Below are positions 41,699 to 49,680 of a DNA stretch of 64,000 nucleotides, piece by piece. Both the position numbers and the translations under genes were made by a program. The stretch is from Auraticoccus cholistanensis (GTDB taxonomy: Bacteria > Actinomycetota > Actinomycetes > Propionibacteriales > Propionibacteriaceae). The stretch is taken from the NCBI RefSeq assembly GCF_009742705.1, contig NZ_WPCU01000007.1, forward strand, positions 228,434 to 292,433, in the 5' to 3' direction. The notes beneath the pieces are model-generated. The model was not told where the DNA came from and did no database searches. It saw nothing but the letters and a program-made list of their open reading frames with translations. Position 1 is the stretch's first letter. Every line of letters starts with the position of its first letter.

Positions 41699-42142
41699 AT
41701 GTCGCAGCTGCAGTGGCCCGAGGACGCCAGCAGGCAGGCCCGCGACGACTTCGAGCGGCTGCTCCCCGTCGCCTTCCGCAGGGCGCACCAGGAGCTGTCC
41801 AGCCACGGTGAGTTCTGGCCCTTCGCGGTGGTGGTCGACCTCGACGGGCAGCAGCACCTGGCGGCCCCGCAGGCCGAGCGGCAGCGTCCCGGCCCCGGCG
41901 AGCTGCTGGCGGCGCTGCGCCGCTCGCTCCGCGCGCCCGAGCAGCCGCTCCGCGCGGTGGCCCTGGTCCTCGACGTGCACGTGCCCGCCCTCGGCTCCGA
42001 CGCGGTCGAGGTCAGCCTGGAGCACCTGGGGTCGCCGCCGGTCACGGTGCAGCGGCCCTACACCCGCCGCCGCTTCGGCGGCCGGATCAGCTACGGCGCC
42101 GACGTCAGCACGCCGGGGACGGCCACGGTCCTGACCCGCTGA
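41699..42142 (+). CDS. Conserved-looking hypothetical protein
   Basis: A 147-residue soluble protein with no signal peptide or membrane segment. It has an amphipathic N-terminal helix (ASRQARDDFERLLPVAFRRA), a short beta segment GEFWPFAVVVDLDGQ, and a C-terminal region with basic and aromatic residues (QRPYTRRRFGGRISYG). I do not recognise a family with a known role. AGGAG lies 9 bases before the ATG. It stands alone, divergent from the RsbU-like gene and convergent with phoU. Codon use matches the neighbours. Confidence 0.75.
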   Translation: MSQLQWPEDASRQARDDFERLLPVAFRRAHQELSSHGEFWPFAVVVDLDGQQHLAAPQAERQRPGPGELLAALRRSLRAPEQPLRAVALVLDVHVPALGSDAVEVSLEHLGSPPVTVQRPYTRRRFGGRISYGADVSTPGTATVLTR

Positions 42143-42158
42143 GCGGCTCGCCCGCGGC

Positions 42159-42821
42159 TCACGGCCACTGCGCGCTGCCGGCCGGCACCGCGCCGGTGAC
42201 CACGTAGATGACCCGGCGGCCCATCGAGACGGCGTGGTCGGCGATCCGCTCGTAGTAGCGGCCCAGCAGCGCGACGTCCACCGCGGCCTCGACCCCGTAG
42301 GGCCAGTCGTCGCCGAGCAGCAGCCGGAACTGGCTGCGCCGCAGGTCGTCCATCTCCTCGTCGTTGCGGGCCAGCGCCTCGGCCAGCTCGATGTCGCGCG
42401 ACTTCAGCGTGCGTCCGGCGGTGCCGACCATCCGCTCGGAGATCTCCGCCATCCGGGTGAAGTTGGGCCGCAGCTTCTCGGGCACCGCGATCTCGGGGTA
42501 GCGCAGCCGCGCCACCTTGGCCACGTGCGCGGCCAGGTCGCCCATCCGGGCCAGCTCGGCGTCCATCCGCAGCGCCGACACCACGATCCGCAGCTCGCCG
42601 GCCACCGGGGCCTGCAGCGAGAGCAGCGAGAAGCAGCGGTGCTCGATGTCCTCCGCGATCCGGTCCAGCCGCTCGTCGTCGGTGATCACCCGCTCCGCGA
42701 TCGCGTCGTCGGCCTCGAGCAGGGCCCGCGTGCTGTCCCGGACGGCCACCTTCACCGACTCCGACATCGAGACCAGGTCCTCGATGACGCTCTCGAGCTG
42801 CTCACGGTACGTCTCACGCAT
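42159..42821 (-). CDS. phoU: Phosphate-signalling regulator PhoU
   Basis: Negative regulator of the phosphate two-component system; links the Pst transporter to the sensor kinase. The 220-residue protein shows two PhoU helical-bundle repeats, with metal-site motifs ITDDERLDRIAEDIE near residue 45, RMDAELARMGDLAAHV near 85 and GRYYERIADHAVSMGRRV near 190. ATG 42821 gives the standard N-terminus (RETYREQLESV). Divergent from senX3, with a PHO-box-like repeat in the shared 206-bp promoter region. Confidence 0.94.
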   Translation of the reverse strand: MRETYREQLESVIEDLVSMSESVKVAVRDSTRALLEADDAIAERVITDDERLDRIAEDIEHRCFSLLSLQAPVAGELRIVVSALRMDAELARMGDLAAHVAKVARLRYPEIAVPEKLRPNFTRMAEISERMVGTAGRTLKSRDIELAEALARNDEEMDDLRRSQFRLLLGDDWPYGVEAAVDVALLGRYYERIADHAVSMGRRVIYVVTGAVPAGSAQWP

Positions 42822-42935
42822 TTCGGGGGTTCCTGACTGGTCGACGATCGGTGTGCCACGCCTCCGGTGCGTCGCTGCCGCGCACACGGGTGCGAGTCAA
42901 CCCTAGGCCCACCCGCTACCGGGGAGGACCGCCGG

Positions 42936-42953
42936 GGTGAACGCCAGGTGAAC
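42936..42953. promoter_or_regulatory. PHO-box-like direct repeat between phoU and senX3
   Basis: GGTGAAC at 42936-42942 and again at 42947-42953 are separated by GCCA, giving an 11-bp period. On the minus strand this reads GTTCACC-N4-GTTCACC, the unit and spacing of Streptomyces PhoP PHO boxes and close to reported RegX3 sites. RegX3 encoded next door is the likely binder. Confidence 0.7.
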
Positions 42954-43013
42954 GGTGGTCGACGGCTGGTCGCAGGGGGGTCTGCGTGGCAGGAGACGAC
43001 GTCCGGGTGCCCC

Positions 43014-43019
43014 TAGAGT
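43014..43019 (+). promoter_or_regulatory. -10 hexamer TAGAGT for senX3
   Basis: TAGAGT ends 8 bases before the GTG at 43028 with no ribosome-binding site. The PHO box lies about 60 bases upstream, as expected for activation. Confidence 0.45.
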
Positions 43020-43027
43020 GAACGTCC

Positions 43028-44227
43028 GTGGACCTCCTGCTGGCAGCCGTGCTGGGCGCCGTGCTCGGCGCGACGGTGGCCGTCTGGGTCGTCCTGTCCC
43101 GGGCGCGGACCCGTCCCACCGTGCAGGAGCGGCTGAACGTGACCGAGGTGCAGGTACCCGACGGGGTCTCGCAGATGCTGGGGGTGCTCCGCTCCGCCGG
43201 GGTGGTCGTCGGTCCCCACGACGAGGTGCTGCAGGCCACCGACCAGGCCCGCGGCGTCGGGCTGGTGCGAGGCACCCGCGTGGTGCACCGCGAGATGCTG
43301 GAGCTGGTCCGCGAGGCCCGGCGCACCGGCCAGGTGCAGTCGGTCGACCTCGAGCTGGTGCGCGGCGGCGACCAGCAGAGCCACTTCTCGGTGCGGGTCG
43401 CCCCGCTCAGCGAGGAGCTGGTGGTGATCCTGGCCGAGGACCGCACCACCGCGGTACGGCTGGAGGCCATCCGCCGCGACTTCGTGACCAACGTCAGCCA
43501 CGAGCTGAAGACGCCGATCGGCGCCATCTCGCTGCTGTCGGAAGCCGTCACCGAGGCCGCCGAGGAGCCCGGCACGGTGCGCTCGTTCGCCGCCCGGATG
43601 CAGCACGAGTCCAACCGGCTGGCCGGGCTGGTGGCCCAGATCATCCAGCTCTCCGGCGTGCAGGGCGACGACCCGCTGCTGGCTCCCAAGCGGGTCTCGG
43701 TGGACGAGGTGCTGGCCGAGGCCGTGGACGTCTGCCGGGTCGACGCCGTCGACCGCCAGATCGAGCTGGTCGTGGCCCGCGACGAGGGGCTGGTGGTGAT
43801 GGGCGACGAGGCGCAGCTGGCGATGGCGGTCAGCAACCTGGTCCGCAACGCCGTGCTCTACTCCGAGCCCGGCGGGCGGGTGACGGTCTCCTCCCGCCGG
43901 ACGGTGCGTGGGGAGGACCAGCTGGTCGAGATGCGCGTCAGCGACACCGGCATCGGGATCGCCGCCGCCGACCTCGAGCGGATCTTCGAGCGGTTCTACC
44001 GGGTGGACTACGCCCGGAGCCGGGCCAACGGGGGCAACGGCCTGGGGCTGTCGATCGTCAAGCACGTGGCCGCCGCGCACGGCGGCGACGTGGGGGTGTG
44101 GAGCAAGGTCGGGCAGGGCTCCACGTTCAGCATCACCCTGCCCGAGCACGTGGAGGTGCCGGGCCACGCGGGCGCGGCCCAGCGGGACGCAGCCGAGCTG
44201 CACGAGGAACAGGAGCAGGAGAGATGA
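43028..44227 (+). CDS. senX3: Phosphate-responsive sensor histidine kinase SenX3
   Basis: A 399-residue membrane-bound kinase. One N-terminal membrane segment (residues 2-22) is followed by a PAS-like domain (about 45-150), the dimerisation/phosphoacceptor H box FVTNVSHELKTPIGAI near 160, N box MAVSNLVRNAVLYSEPGG near 265, and the G boxes SDTGIGIAAADLERIFERFY (in two parts) and GLGLSIVKHVAAAHGG. The single-TM layout plus phoU and regX3 neighbours identify SenX3. Coupled to regX3 by an ATGA overlap. Confidence 0.94.
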   Translation: MDLLLAAVLGAVLGATVAVWVVLSRARTRPTVQERLNVTEVQVPDGVSQMLGVLRSAGVVVGPHDEVLQATDQARGVGLVRGTRVVHREMLELVREARRTGQVQSVDLELVRGGDQQSHFSVRVAPLSEELVVILAEDRTTAVRLEAIRRDFVTNVSHELKTPIGAISLLSEAVTEAAEEPGTVRSFAARMQHESNRLAGLVAQIIQLSGVQGDDPLLAPKRVSVDEVLAEAVDVCRVDAVDRQIELVVARDEGLVVMGDEAQLAMAVSNLVRNAVLYSEPGGRVTVSSRRTVRGEDQLVEMRVSDTGIGIAAADLERIFERFYRVDYARSRANGGNGLGLSIVKHVAAAHGGDVGVWSKVGQGSTFSITLPEHVEVPGHAGAAQRDAAELHEEQEQER

Positions 44228-44901
44228 CACGGGTTCTCGTGGTCGAGGACGAGGAGTCCTACCGGGACGCGTTGGGGTTCATGCTGCGCAAGGAGGGCTT
44301 CGAGGTCGTCGAGGCCCCCGACGGCTCGGCGGGGCTGGCCGAGTACGACCGGGTGGGCGCCGACATCGTGCTGCTGGACCTGATGATGCCCGGGCTCCCC
44401 GGCACCGAGGTCTGCCGCCAGCTGCGGGCCCGGGGACCGGTCCCCGTCATCATGCTCACCGCCCGCGACACCGAGGTGGACAAGGTCGTGGGGCTGGAGC
44501 TCGGCGCCGACGACTACGTCACCAAGCCGTTCAGCCACCGCGAGCTGGTCGCCCGCATCCGCGCCGTGCTGCGCCGCGGCCAGGAGGTCGAGCTGCTGCC
44601 CGACGTGGTCGAGGCCGGCGGCGTGCGGATGGACGTGGAGCGCCACGAGGTGTCGGTGTCTGGCCAGCGGATCAAGCTCGCGCTCAAGGAGTTCGAGCTG
44701 CTGGAGATGCTGCTGCGCAACGCCGGCCGGGTGATGACCCGGGGCCAGCTGATCGACCGCATCTGGGGCGCGGACTACGTGGGGGACACCAAGACCCTCG
44801 ACGTCCACGTCAAGCGGCTGCGGTCCAAGATCGAGCCCGACCCGGCGCGTCCGGTGCACCTCATCACCGTGCGGGGGCTCGGCTACAAGTTCGAGGCCTG
44901 A
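44224..44901 (+). CDS. regX3: OmpR/PhoB-family response regulator RegX3
   Basis: A 225-residue response regulator. The receiver domain has phosphoacceptor D52 in VLLDLMMPGLPG, with the conserved Thr in MLTARDTEVDKV and Lys in YVTKPFSHREL. The C-terminal winged-helix domain begins near 130 and has LKEFELLEMLLRNAGRV and VDVHVKRL-type recognition helix TKTLDVHVKRLRSKIE. Controls phosphate-starvation genes. ATG 44224 overlaps the senX3 stop. A hairpin follows 17 bases downstream. Confidence 0.95.
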   Translation: MTRVLVVEDEESYRDALGFMLRKEGFEVVEAPDGSAGLAEYDRVGADIVLLDLMMPGLPGTEVCRQLRARGPVPVIMLTARDTEVDKVVGLELGADDYVTKPFSHRELVARIRAVLRRGQEVELLPDVVEAGGVRMDVERHEVSVSGQRIKLALKEFELLEMLLRNAGRVMTRGQLIDRIWGADYVGDTKTLDVHVKRLRSKIEPDPARPVHLITVRGLGYKFEA

Positions 44902-44917
44902 CCCGGGGGGCGGGGGT

Positions 44918-44933
44918 CCGCGGTTCGCCGCGG
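44918..44933 (+). terminator. Hairpin after regX3 (CCGCGG-TTCG-CCGCGG)
   Basis: A perfect 6-bp GC stem closed by a stable TTCG tetraloop, 17 bases after the regX3 stop. There is no T tract, as is common for actinobacterial terminators. Confidence 0.5.
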
Positions 44934-44962
44934 CCGGGCGGCGCGCCGTGCAGTGACCGTCC

Positions 44963-45922
44963 GTGACAGGTGACATCACGGTCTTCTCCGGTTCGGCGCA
45001 CCCGGCCTTCGCCGCCGAGATGTGCGACATCCTCGGCGTGGAGCTGTCCCCGTCGCGGACCACCCGGTTCAGCAACGACTGCCTGCAGGTGCAGCTGCGC
45101 GCCAACTGCCGGCGCCGCGACGTGTTCGTGGTGCAGCCGCTGGTGCCGCCGGTGCAGGAGAACCTGATGGAGCTGTTCCTGATGCTGGACGCCGCCCGCG
45201 GCGCCTCGGCGCAGCACATCACGGCGGTGATCCCGCACTTCGCCTACGCGCGCTCGGACAAGAAGGACGCCCCCCGGATCTCCATCGGGGCCCGGCTGGT
45301 CGCCGACCAGCTGGCCACCGCCGGCGCCGACCGGGTGGTGACGATGGCGCTGCACTCCGAGCAGGTGCACGGCTTCTTCTCGGTGCCGGTGGACCACCTC
45401 AGCGCCATCAAGGAGCTGGCGGCCCACTTCGCCGGCCGCGACCTGTCCAACACCGTGGTGGTCTCACCGGACTTCGGCAACGTCAAGGTGGCCGGGTACT
45501 TCGCCCGTCAGCTCGGGGTGCCGGTGGCCGCCGGCTCGAAGCGGCGGCAGGGCGACGACACCGTGGTGATCGACGCCATCGTCGGCGACGTGCGCGGCAA
45601 GGACGTGATCGTGCTCGACGACGAGATCGCGACCGCCGGCTCGATCGTGGAGCTGCTGTCCTGCCTGCGCCGCGAGGAGGTGTCCAGCGTCGCGATCGCC
45701 TGCACCCACGGGCTGTTCACCGGGCCGGCGGTGGAGCGGCTGCGCGACCAGCCCGACGTCACCGAGGTGGTCTGCACCAACACGGTGCCGCTGCCGCCGG
45801 AGCGGCGGGTGCCGAACCTGGCCGTCCGCTCGGTGGCGCCGCTGTTCGCCGAGGCCGTCCGGCGGGTCCACCTCGGGGAGTCGATCAGCAGCCTGTTCAG
45901 CGACGAGGTGACGATCGGCTGA
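44963..45922 (+). CDS. prs: Ribose-phosphate pyrophosphokinase (PRPP synthetase)
   Basis: Makes PRPP from ribose 5-phosphate and ATP. The 319-residue protein has FSGSAHPAFAAEMCDILGVE at the N-terminus, the flexible-loop and ATP region PHFAYARSDKKD near residue 92, GSKRRQGDD near 190, and the PRPP-binding loop VIVLDDEIATAGSIVE near 213. Whether it is the only PRPP synthetase in the genome cannot be told here. GTG 44963 is the start. Convergent with lpqE, two bases apart. Confidence 0.9.
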   Translation: MTGDITVFSGSAHPAFAAEMCDILGVELSPSRTTRFSNDCLQVQLRANCRRRDVFVVQPLVPPVQENLMELFLMLDAARGASAQHITAVIPHFAYARSDKKDAPRISIGARLVADQLATAGADRVVTMALHSEQVHGFFSVPVDHLSAIKELAAHFAGRDLSNTVVVSPDFGNVKVAGYFARQLGVPVAAGSKRRQGDDTVVIDAIVGDVRGKDVIVLDDEIATAGSIVELLSCLRREEVSSVAIACTHGLFTGPAVERLRDQPDVTEVVCTNTVPLPPERRVPNLAVRSVAPLFAEAVRRVHLGESISSLFSDEVTIG

Positions 45923-45923
45923 C

Positions 45924-46547
45924 TCAGGCGCCCTGGCCCGGGGTGGCCGGCGGCGTCCCCGGCGGGGTGAGGTTCTCGTAGTCGGCGATCGCCACGACCG
46001 GCACGACGAGGGTGACGGCCCCGGCCCGCTCGAAGGTCAGGGTCAGCTCGGCGGTCCGGCCGGCGACCAGGCCCTCGCCCTGCAGGGTGACCGCGGCCCG
46101 CTGCTCGACGAGCACCACGGCGCCGTCCTGGGGCGCCACCGTGAGGTCCGGCGGCACCTGCGTGGTCAGCGGCGGGCCGGCCTCGCCGCCGGTGCCCAGC
46201 GCGAACCCGCTGACGTCCACCAGCCGGTCGGGCTGCTCGGGGGCGTAGAGGGCGGCGGAGAGGAAGCCCTGGTCGTCGTCGGTGGCCACCACCATCAGCC
46301 CGCGCACCTTCACCGCGGGCAGCCGGTTCTCGGTGGTGCCGACGTCGGTGTTGACCCCCTCGGAGGGGGTGTACGGCTGCAGCGTCTGCACGTCGAAGCC
46401 GCATCCGGCGGCGCCCAGCGCCAGGCCGGCGGAGAGCACGGCGGCGGCGAGCCCGCGAGCGAGTCGACGTGCCGGACGCCCGCCACGCGGCGGCGCGACG
46501 GTGTCCGCGACGGCTGCGGCCACAGGGCCTCGGTCGGTGATGCTCAC
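45924..46547 (-). CDS. lpqE: LpqE-type lipoprotein next to carD
   Basis: A 207-residue predicted lipoprotein. A basic, 35-residue leader (RPARRLARGLAAAVLSAGLA) ends in the lipobox LGAAGC. The mature part is a single beta-rich domain without transmembrane segments. The position divergent from carD matches LpqE (Rv3584) beside CarD (Rv3583c) in M. tuberculosis, whose function is unclear. GTG 46547 has AGGAGGAG 10 bases upstream. The mature domain recalls the PCuAC/copper-chaperone-like fold, but no Met/His copper motif is obvious. Confidence 0.8.
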   Translation of the reverse strand: MSITDRGPVAAAVADTVAPPRGGRPARRLARGLAAAVLSAGLALGAAGCGFDVQTLQPYTPSEGVNTDVGTTENRLPAVKVRGLMVVATDDDQGFLSAALYAPEQPDRLVDVSGFALGTGGEAGPPLTTQVPPDLTVAPQDGAVVLVEQRAAVTLQGEGLVAGRTAELTLTFERAGAVTLVVPVVAIADYENLTPPGTPPATPGQGA

Positions 46548-46726
46548 GGTGGGCGTGCTCCTCCTGCTCGGCTGCGAGCAGCCTAGCGACAAACGCGCTG
46601 CAGGACCCACCGGCGCCTCGCGGTGGCACCGCGGAGACACACCGTCGGCCGGCTGTCAAGGGGTGCGGCGCCGCCCACCGGCCTCTGGCTAGGCCAAACG
46701 CCGCAGGGCCCCGAACCGCCGCGTGG

Positions 46727-46732
46727 TAGACT
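46727..46732 (+). promoter_or_regulatory. -10 hexamer TAGACT for carD
   Basis: TGGTAGACT (extended -10) predicts a start near 46739 and a short leader carrying GAAAGGGG before ATG 46757. This gene is therefore not leaderless, unlike many neighbours. Confidence 0.5.
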
Positions 46733-46756
46733 CGATCAGGGAAAGGGGCACAACAT

Positions 46757-47242
46757 ATGTCTTTCACAGTCGGAGAAACGGTGGTCTACCCCAACCATGG
46801 GGCGGCCGTCATCGAAGACATCGAGACCCGCAAGATCAAGGGTGAGGACAAGCTCTACCTCGTCCTGAGGATCGTCGGGCAGACCGATCTGGTCGTCCGG
46901 GTGCCAGCCGCCAACCTCGACCTCGTCGGTGTGCGTGACGTCGTCGACGCCGAGGGGCTGGAGCGGGTCTTCGGGGTGCTCCGGGCGCCCCACACCGAGG
47001 AGCCCACCAACTGGTCCCGCCGGTACAAGGCCAACCTCGAGAAGCTGCACAGCGGCAACGTGCTGAAGGTGGCCGAGGTCGTCCGCGACCTGTGGCGCCG
47101 TGAGAAGGACCGCGGGCTGTCCGCCGGCGAGAAGCGGATGCTGGCCAAGGCGCGCCAGATCCTGGTCTCCGAGCTGGCGCTGGCCGAGCGGGTCGAGGAG
47201 GACCGCGCCGAGGTCCTGCTGGACGAGGTGCTCGCCTCCTGA
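46757..47242 (+). CDS. carD: RNA polymerase-binding transcription factor CarD
   Basis: Global activator that binds the RNA polymerase beta subunit and stabilises open complexes, mainly at rRNA promoters. The 161-residue protein has the N-terminal RNAP-interaction domain ([38 protein letters not shown]) and a C-terminal helical DNA-binding domain with the conserved W in [15 protein letters not shown] and [20 protein letters not shown]. Unlike the window average it has a clear ribosome-binding site and an ATG start. ispDF follows directly, possibly with overlap. Confidence 0.96.
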   Translation: MSFTVGETVVYPNHGAAVIEDIETRKIKGEDKLYLVLRIVGQTDLVVRVPAANLDLVGVRDVVDAEGLERVFGVLRAPHTEEPTNWSRRYKANLEKLHSGNVLKVAEVVRDLWRREKDRGLSAGEKRMLAKARQILVSELALAERVEEDRAEVLLDEVLAS

Positions 47243-47280
47243 GCACCACCCGTACAACCCCTGGACCGGTCGCTGCCATC

Positions 47281-48432
47281 GTGGTGGCGGCCGGTTCTGG
47301 CGTCCGGATGGGTTCCGGCGGTCCGCCGAAGGCGCTGCGGACGCTGGCCGGCCGCCCGCTGGTCCACCACAGCGTCCGCGCCCTGGTCGAGGGCGGCGTC
47401 GACGAGGTCGTAGTGGCCATCCGCCCCGAGCTGGGGGAGCACTTCGCCGCCGCGTTGGCCGACCTGGCCGAGCGCGTCCGGCTGCGCCTCGTCGCCGGCG
47501 GACGCGAGCGCCAGGAGTCGGTCGGTCTGGCCCTCGAGGCGCTGGGCGGCTCCGAGGCGACGGTGGTGCTCGTCCACGACGCCGCCCGGCCGCTGGTGCC
47601 GGTCGAGGTCGTCCGCCGGGTGGTGGAGGCCGTCCGCGCCGGGGCCCCCGCGGTGGTGCCGGTGGTCCCGGTCGTCGACACCGTCCGCGAGGTCGGCGAG
47701 GACCGCACCCGGGGCCTGAACCGCAGCCGGCTGCGGGCCGTGCAGACGCCGCAGGGCTTCGACCACCAGGTGCTGCGGGACGCGCACGAGGAGCTGCGCC
47801 GCTCCGGCGGGACGGTCACCGACGACGCCGCCGCCTGCGAGCTGCTGGGCCACCCGGTGCTCACCGTGGACGGCTCGCCCCGCTCGCTCAAGATCACCGC
47901 CGAGTCCGACCTGGCGCTGGCCGAGACGCTGCTCGGCCCGCCGCGGCCCCCGCTGGCGGCGCTGCGCACCGGCACCGGTCTGGACGTCCACGCGCTGGCC
48001 CCCGGACGGCCGATGCGGATCGCCTGCCTCGACTTCGCCGACGAGCCCGCCGGCCCGGTGGGCCACTCCGACGGCGACGTGGTCGCCCACGCCGTCTGCG
48101 ACGCGCTGCTGGCCGCCGCCGGGCTGGGGGACCTCGGCAGCAACTACGGCACCTCAGACCCGCGCTGGGCCGGGGCGCCGGGCCGGGAGTTCCTCGCCGA
48201 GACCGTCCGCCGGGTGCGGGCCGCCGGTTTCGAGGTGGTCAACGTGTCGGTGCAGCTGGTCGGCAACCGTCCCCGCTTCGCCGCCCGCCGCGACGAGGCG
48301 GAGGCGCTGATGAGCCGGCTGGTGGGGGCACCGGTCAGCGTGTCGGCCACCACCACCGACGGTCTGGGGCTCACCGGTCGGGGCGAGGGCCTCGCCGCGC
48401 TGGCGAGCGCCCTGGTGCAGGCCAGCCGCTAG
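47281..48432 (+). CDS. ispDF: Bifunctional IspD-IspF fusion of the MEP isoprenoid pathway
   Basis: Residues 1-220 are IspD (MEP cytidylyltransferase): [53 protein letters not shown] and TDDAAACE. Residues 225-383 are IspF (cyclodiphosphate synthase): [32 protein letters not shown] and [15 protein letters not shown]. Other actinobacteria usually encode the two separately. The GTG at 47281 gives a short N-terminus; in-frame sequence from a CTG at 47239, overlapping the carD stop as CTGA, would add the usual first beta strand (VAAI). No ATG, GTG or TTG lies in between. Confidence 0.92.
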   Translation: MVAAGSGVRMGSGGPPKALRTLAGRPLVHHSVRALVEGGVDEVVVAIRPELGEHFAAALADLAERVRLRLVAGGRERQESVGLALEALGGSEATVVLVHDAARPLVPVEVVRRVVEAVRAGAPAVVPVVPVVDTVREVGEDRTRGLNRSRLRAVQTPQGFDHQVLRDAHEELRRSGGTVTDDAAACELLGHPVLTVDGSPRSLKITAESDLALAETLLGPPRPPLAALRTGTGLDVHALAPGRPMRIACLDFADEPAGPVGHSDGDVVAHAVCDALLAAAGLGDLGSNYGTSDPRWAGAPGREFLAETVRRVRAAGFEVVNVSVQLVGNRPRFAARRDEAEALMSRLVGAPVSVSATTTDGLGLTGRGEGLAALASALVQASR

Positions 48433-48448
48433 CGCGCCGCCCGAGCCG

Positions 48449-49582
48449 TCACTCCACCTCGCCCGAGGGGGCGGTGAAGGTGTTGCAGGAGGACAGCGCG
48501 GTCGTCTCCCAGCCCCGCTCGCCCCACAGCTGGCGGCTCGCGCCGCGACCGTGGTTGCCCACGACGTCCGGGTCGCCGCTGAGCTGGTCGTCGCCGATGT
48601 TGAACAGCGCCTGCTCCATGGCGGCGAAGTCCTGGTCGGTGAGCTGCAGCGACTGGTGGGTGGAGTTGAAGAAGGTGCCGGCGAAGCAGTCGGCCTGGAC
48701 CTCGAGCCGGCGGCTGATCTCGAGCTGGGCGTCCTCGTCGTCGATGTTCGCCATCAGGATGTGGGCGGGCAGCAGCAGGTTGGTGCGGGCCTGCACGTTG
48801 TGGCCGTACTCGTGCGCCATCACCAGCTCCGCGATCCTCGGCTCCCGCAGGTCGGGCAGGTACTCGAACATCAGCGTCGAGAAGTAGACCGCCTGGTCGG
48901 CCGGGCAGTAGAAGGCGTTGACGGCCTCCGCGCCCTCCATCGAGCCGCACCCGGAGGTGACCTGGTCGCGGTAGATGGTCACCGGCGGACGCACCTCGAC
49001 GTAGCCGGCGGCGCTGGTGGGCGGCTGCCAGGCCCGCGTCAGGCAGGCCATCTGCTCGGTGAAGTAGGCGTCCAGCTCCCGGTCGCTCATCTGCGCCGGC
49101 TCGCCGGGCGGCAGCTCGCAGCGCACCGGCTCGGGCATCTGCTGGCTGTACAGCGGGTTCTCCTCCAGGGCGGCGTAGGCCTCCTCGAAGGTGGTCGGGT
49201 AGGCCGGCAGCTCCGGCGGGCTCGAGGTCTCCGGCGGGACCTGGTAGTCCTCGTTGGCCCACGCGACGTCGCTGCTGCTCCCCACCCCGGAGACGTTCAC
49301 GGCGATGAGCCCGAGCAGCGCCACCACGGCGAGCGCGCTCATGGCCAGGAACAGCGTGCGCAGCGGGTTGGGACGCTGCGGCGCCCGCGGCGGCGGGAAG
49401 GTCGGCCCGGGGGCCCCGCCGGTGGGCTGTCCCCAGACGGGCTGGCCGGGCCACTGCGCCGGCGGGCGCCCGCGCTGCGGGCCGGGCGCCGGCCACTGCG
49501 GCTGCCCCCACGGTGCGGGCGGGTTGCTCCACTGCTGAGCCGGGCGCTGACGCGGTGGCTGACCCCAGGGCGATTGCGTCAC
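48449..49582 (-). CDS. Membrane-anchored zinc metallopeptidase (YpfJ-like, PF04228 type)
   Basis: A 377-residue protein. A 75-residue proline/glutamine/tryptophan-rich cytoplasmic head (SPWGQPP repeats) is followed by one membrane segment (FLAMSALAVVALLGLIAVNV) and an extracytoplasmic domain. The metallopeptidase signature MAHEYGHNVQ contains HExxH; the third ligand is likely the Glu in RLEVQADCFAG about 45 residues later. Four extra cysteines may form disulfides. GTG 49582 is chosen because a TAGTGT hexamer ends 7 bases upstream. Substrate unknown. Convergent with ispDF. Confidence 0.85.
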   Translation of the reverse strand: MTQSPWGQPPRQRPAQQWSNPPAPWGQPQWPAPGPQRGRPPAQWPGQPVWGQPTGGAPGPTFPPPRAPQRPNPLRTLFLAMSALAVVALLGLIAVNVSGVGSSSDVAWANEDYQVPPETSSPPELPAYPTTFEEAYAALEENPLYSQQMPEPVRCELPPGEPAQMSDRELDAYFTEQMACLTRAWQPPTSAAGYVEVRPPVTIYRDQVTSGCGSMEGAEAVNAFYCPADQAVYFSTLMFEYLPDLREPRIAELVMAHEYGHNVQARTNLLLPAHILMANIDDEDAQLEISRRLEVQADCFAGTFFNSTHQSLQLTDQDFAAMEQALFNIGDDQLSGDPDVVGNHGRGASRQLWGERGWETTALSSCNTFTAPSGEVE

Positions 49583-49589
49583 GGCCGCC

Positions 49590-49595
49590 ACACTA
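49590..49595 (-). promoter_or_regulatory. -10 hexamer TAGTGT for the metallopeptidase gene
   Basis: On the minus strand TAGTGT ends 7 bases before GTG 49582 with no ribosome-binding site. Confidence 0.45.
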
Positions 49596-49680
49596 GCCGA
49601 CGGGTGGTCCCCGCCGGTGGGCCTGGTCCGGCTATCGTGTCGGCCACCAGGCACCTCGACGACACGACCGGAGGCCCCGA

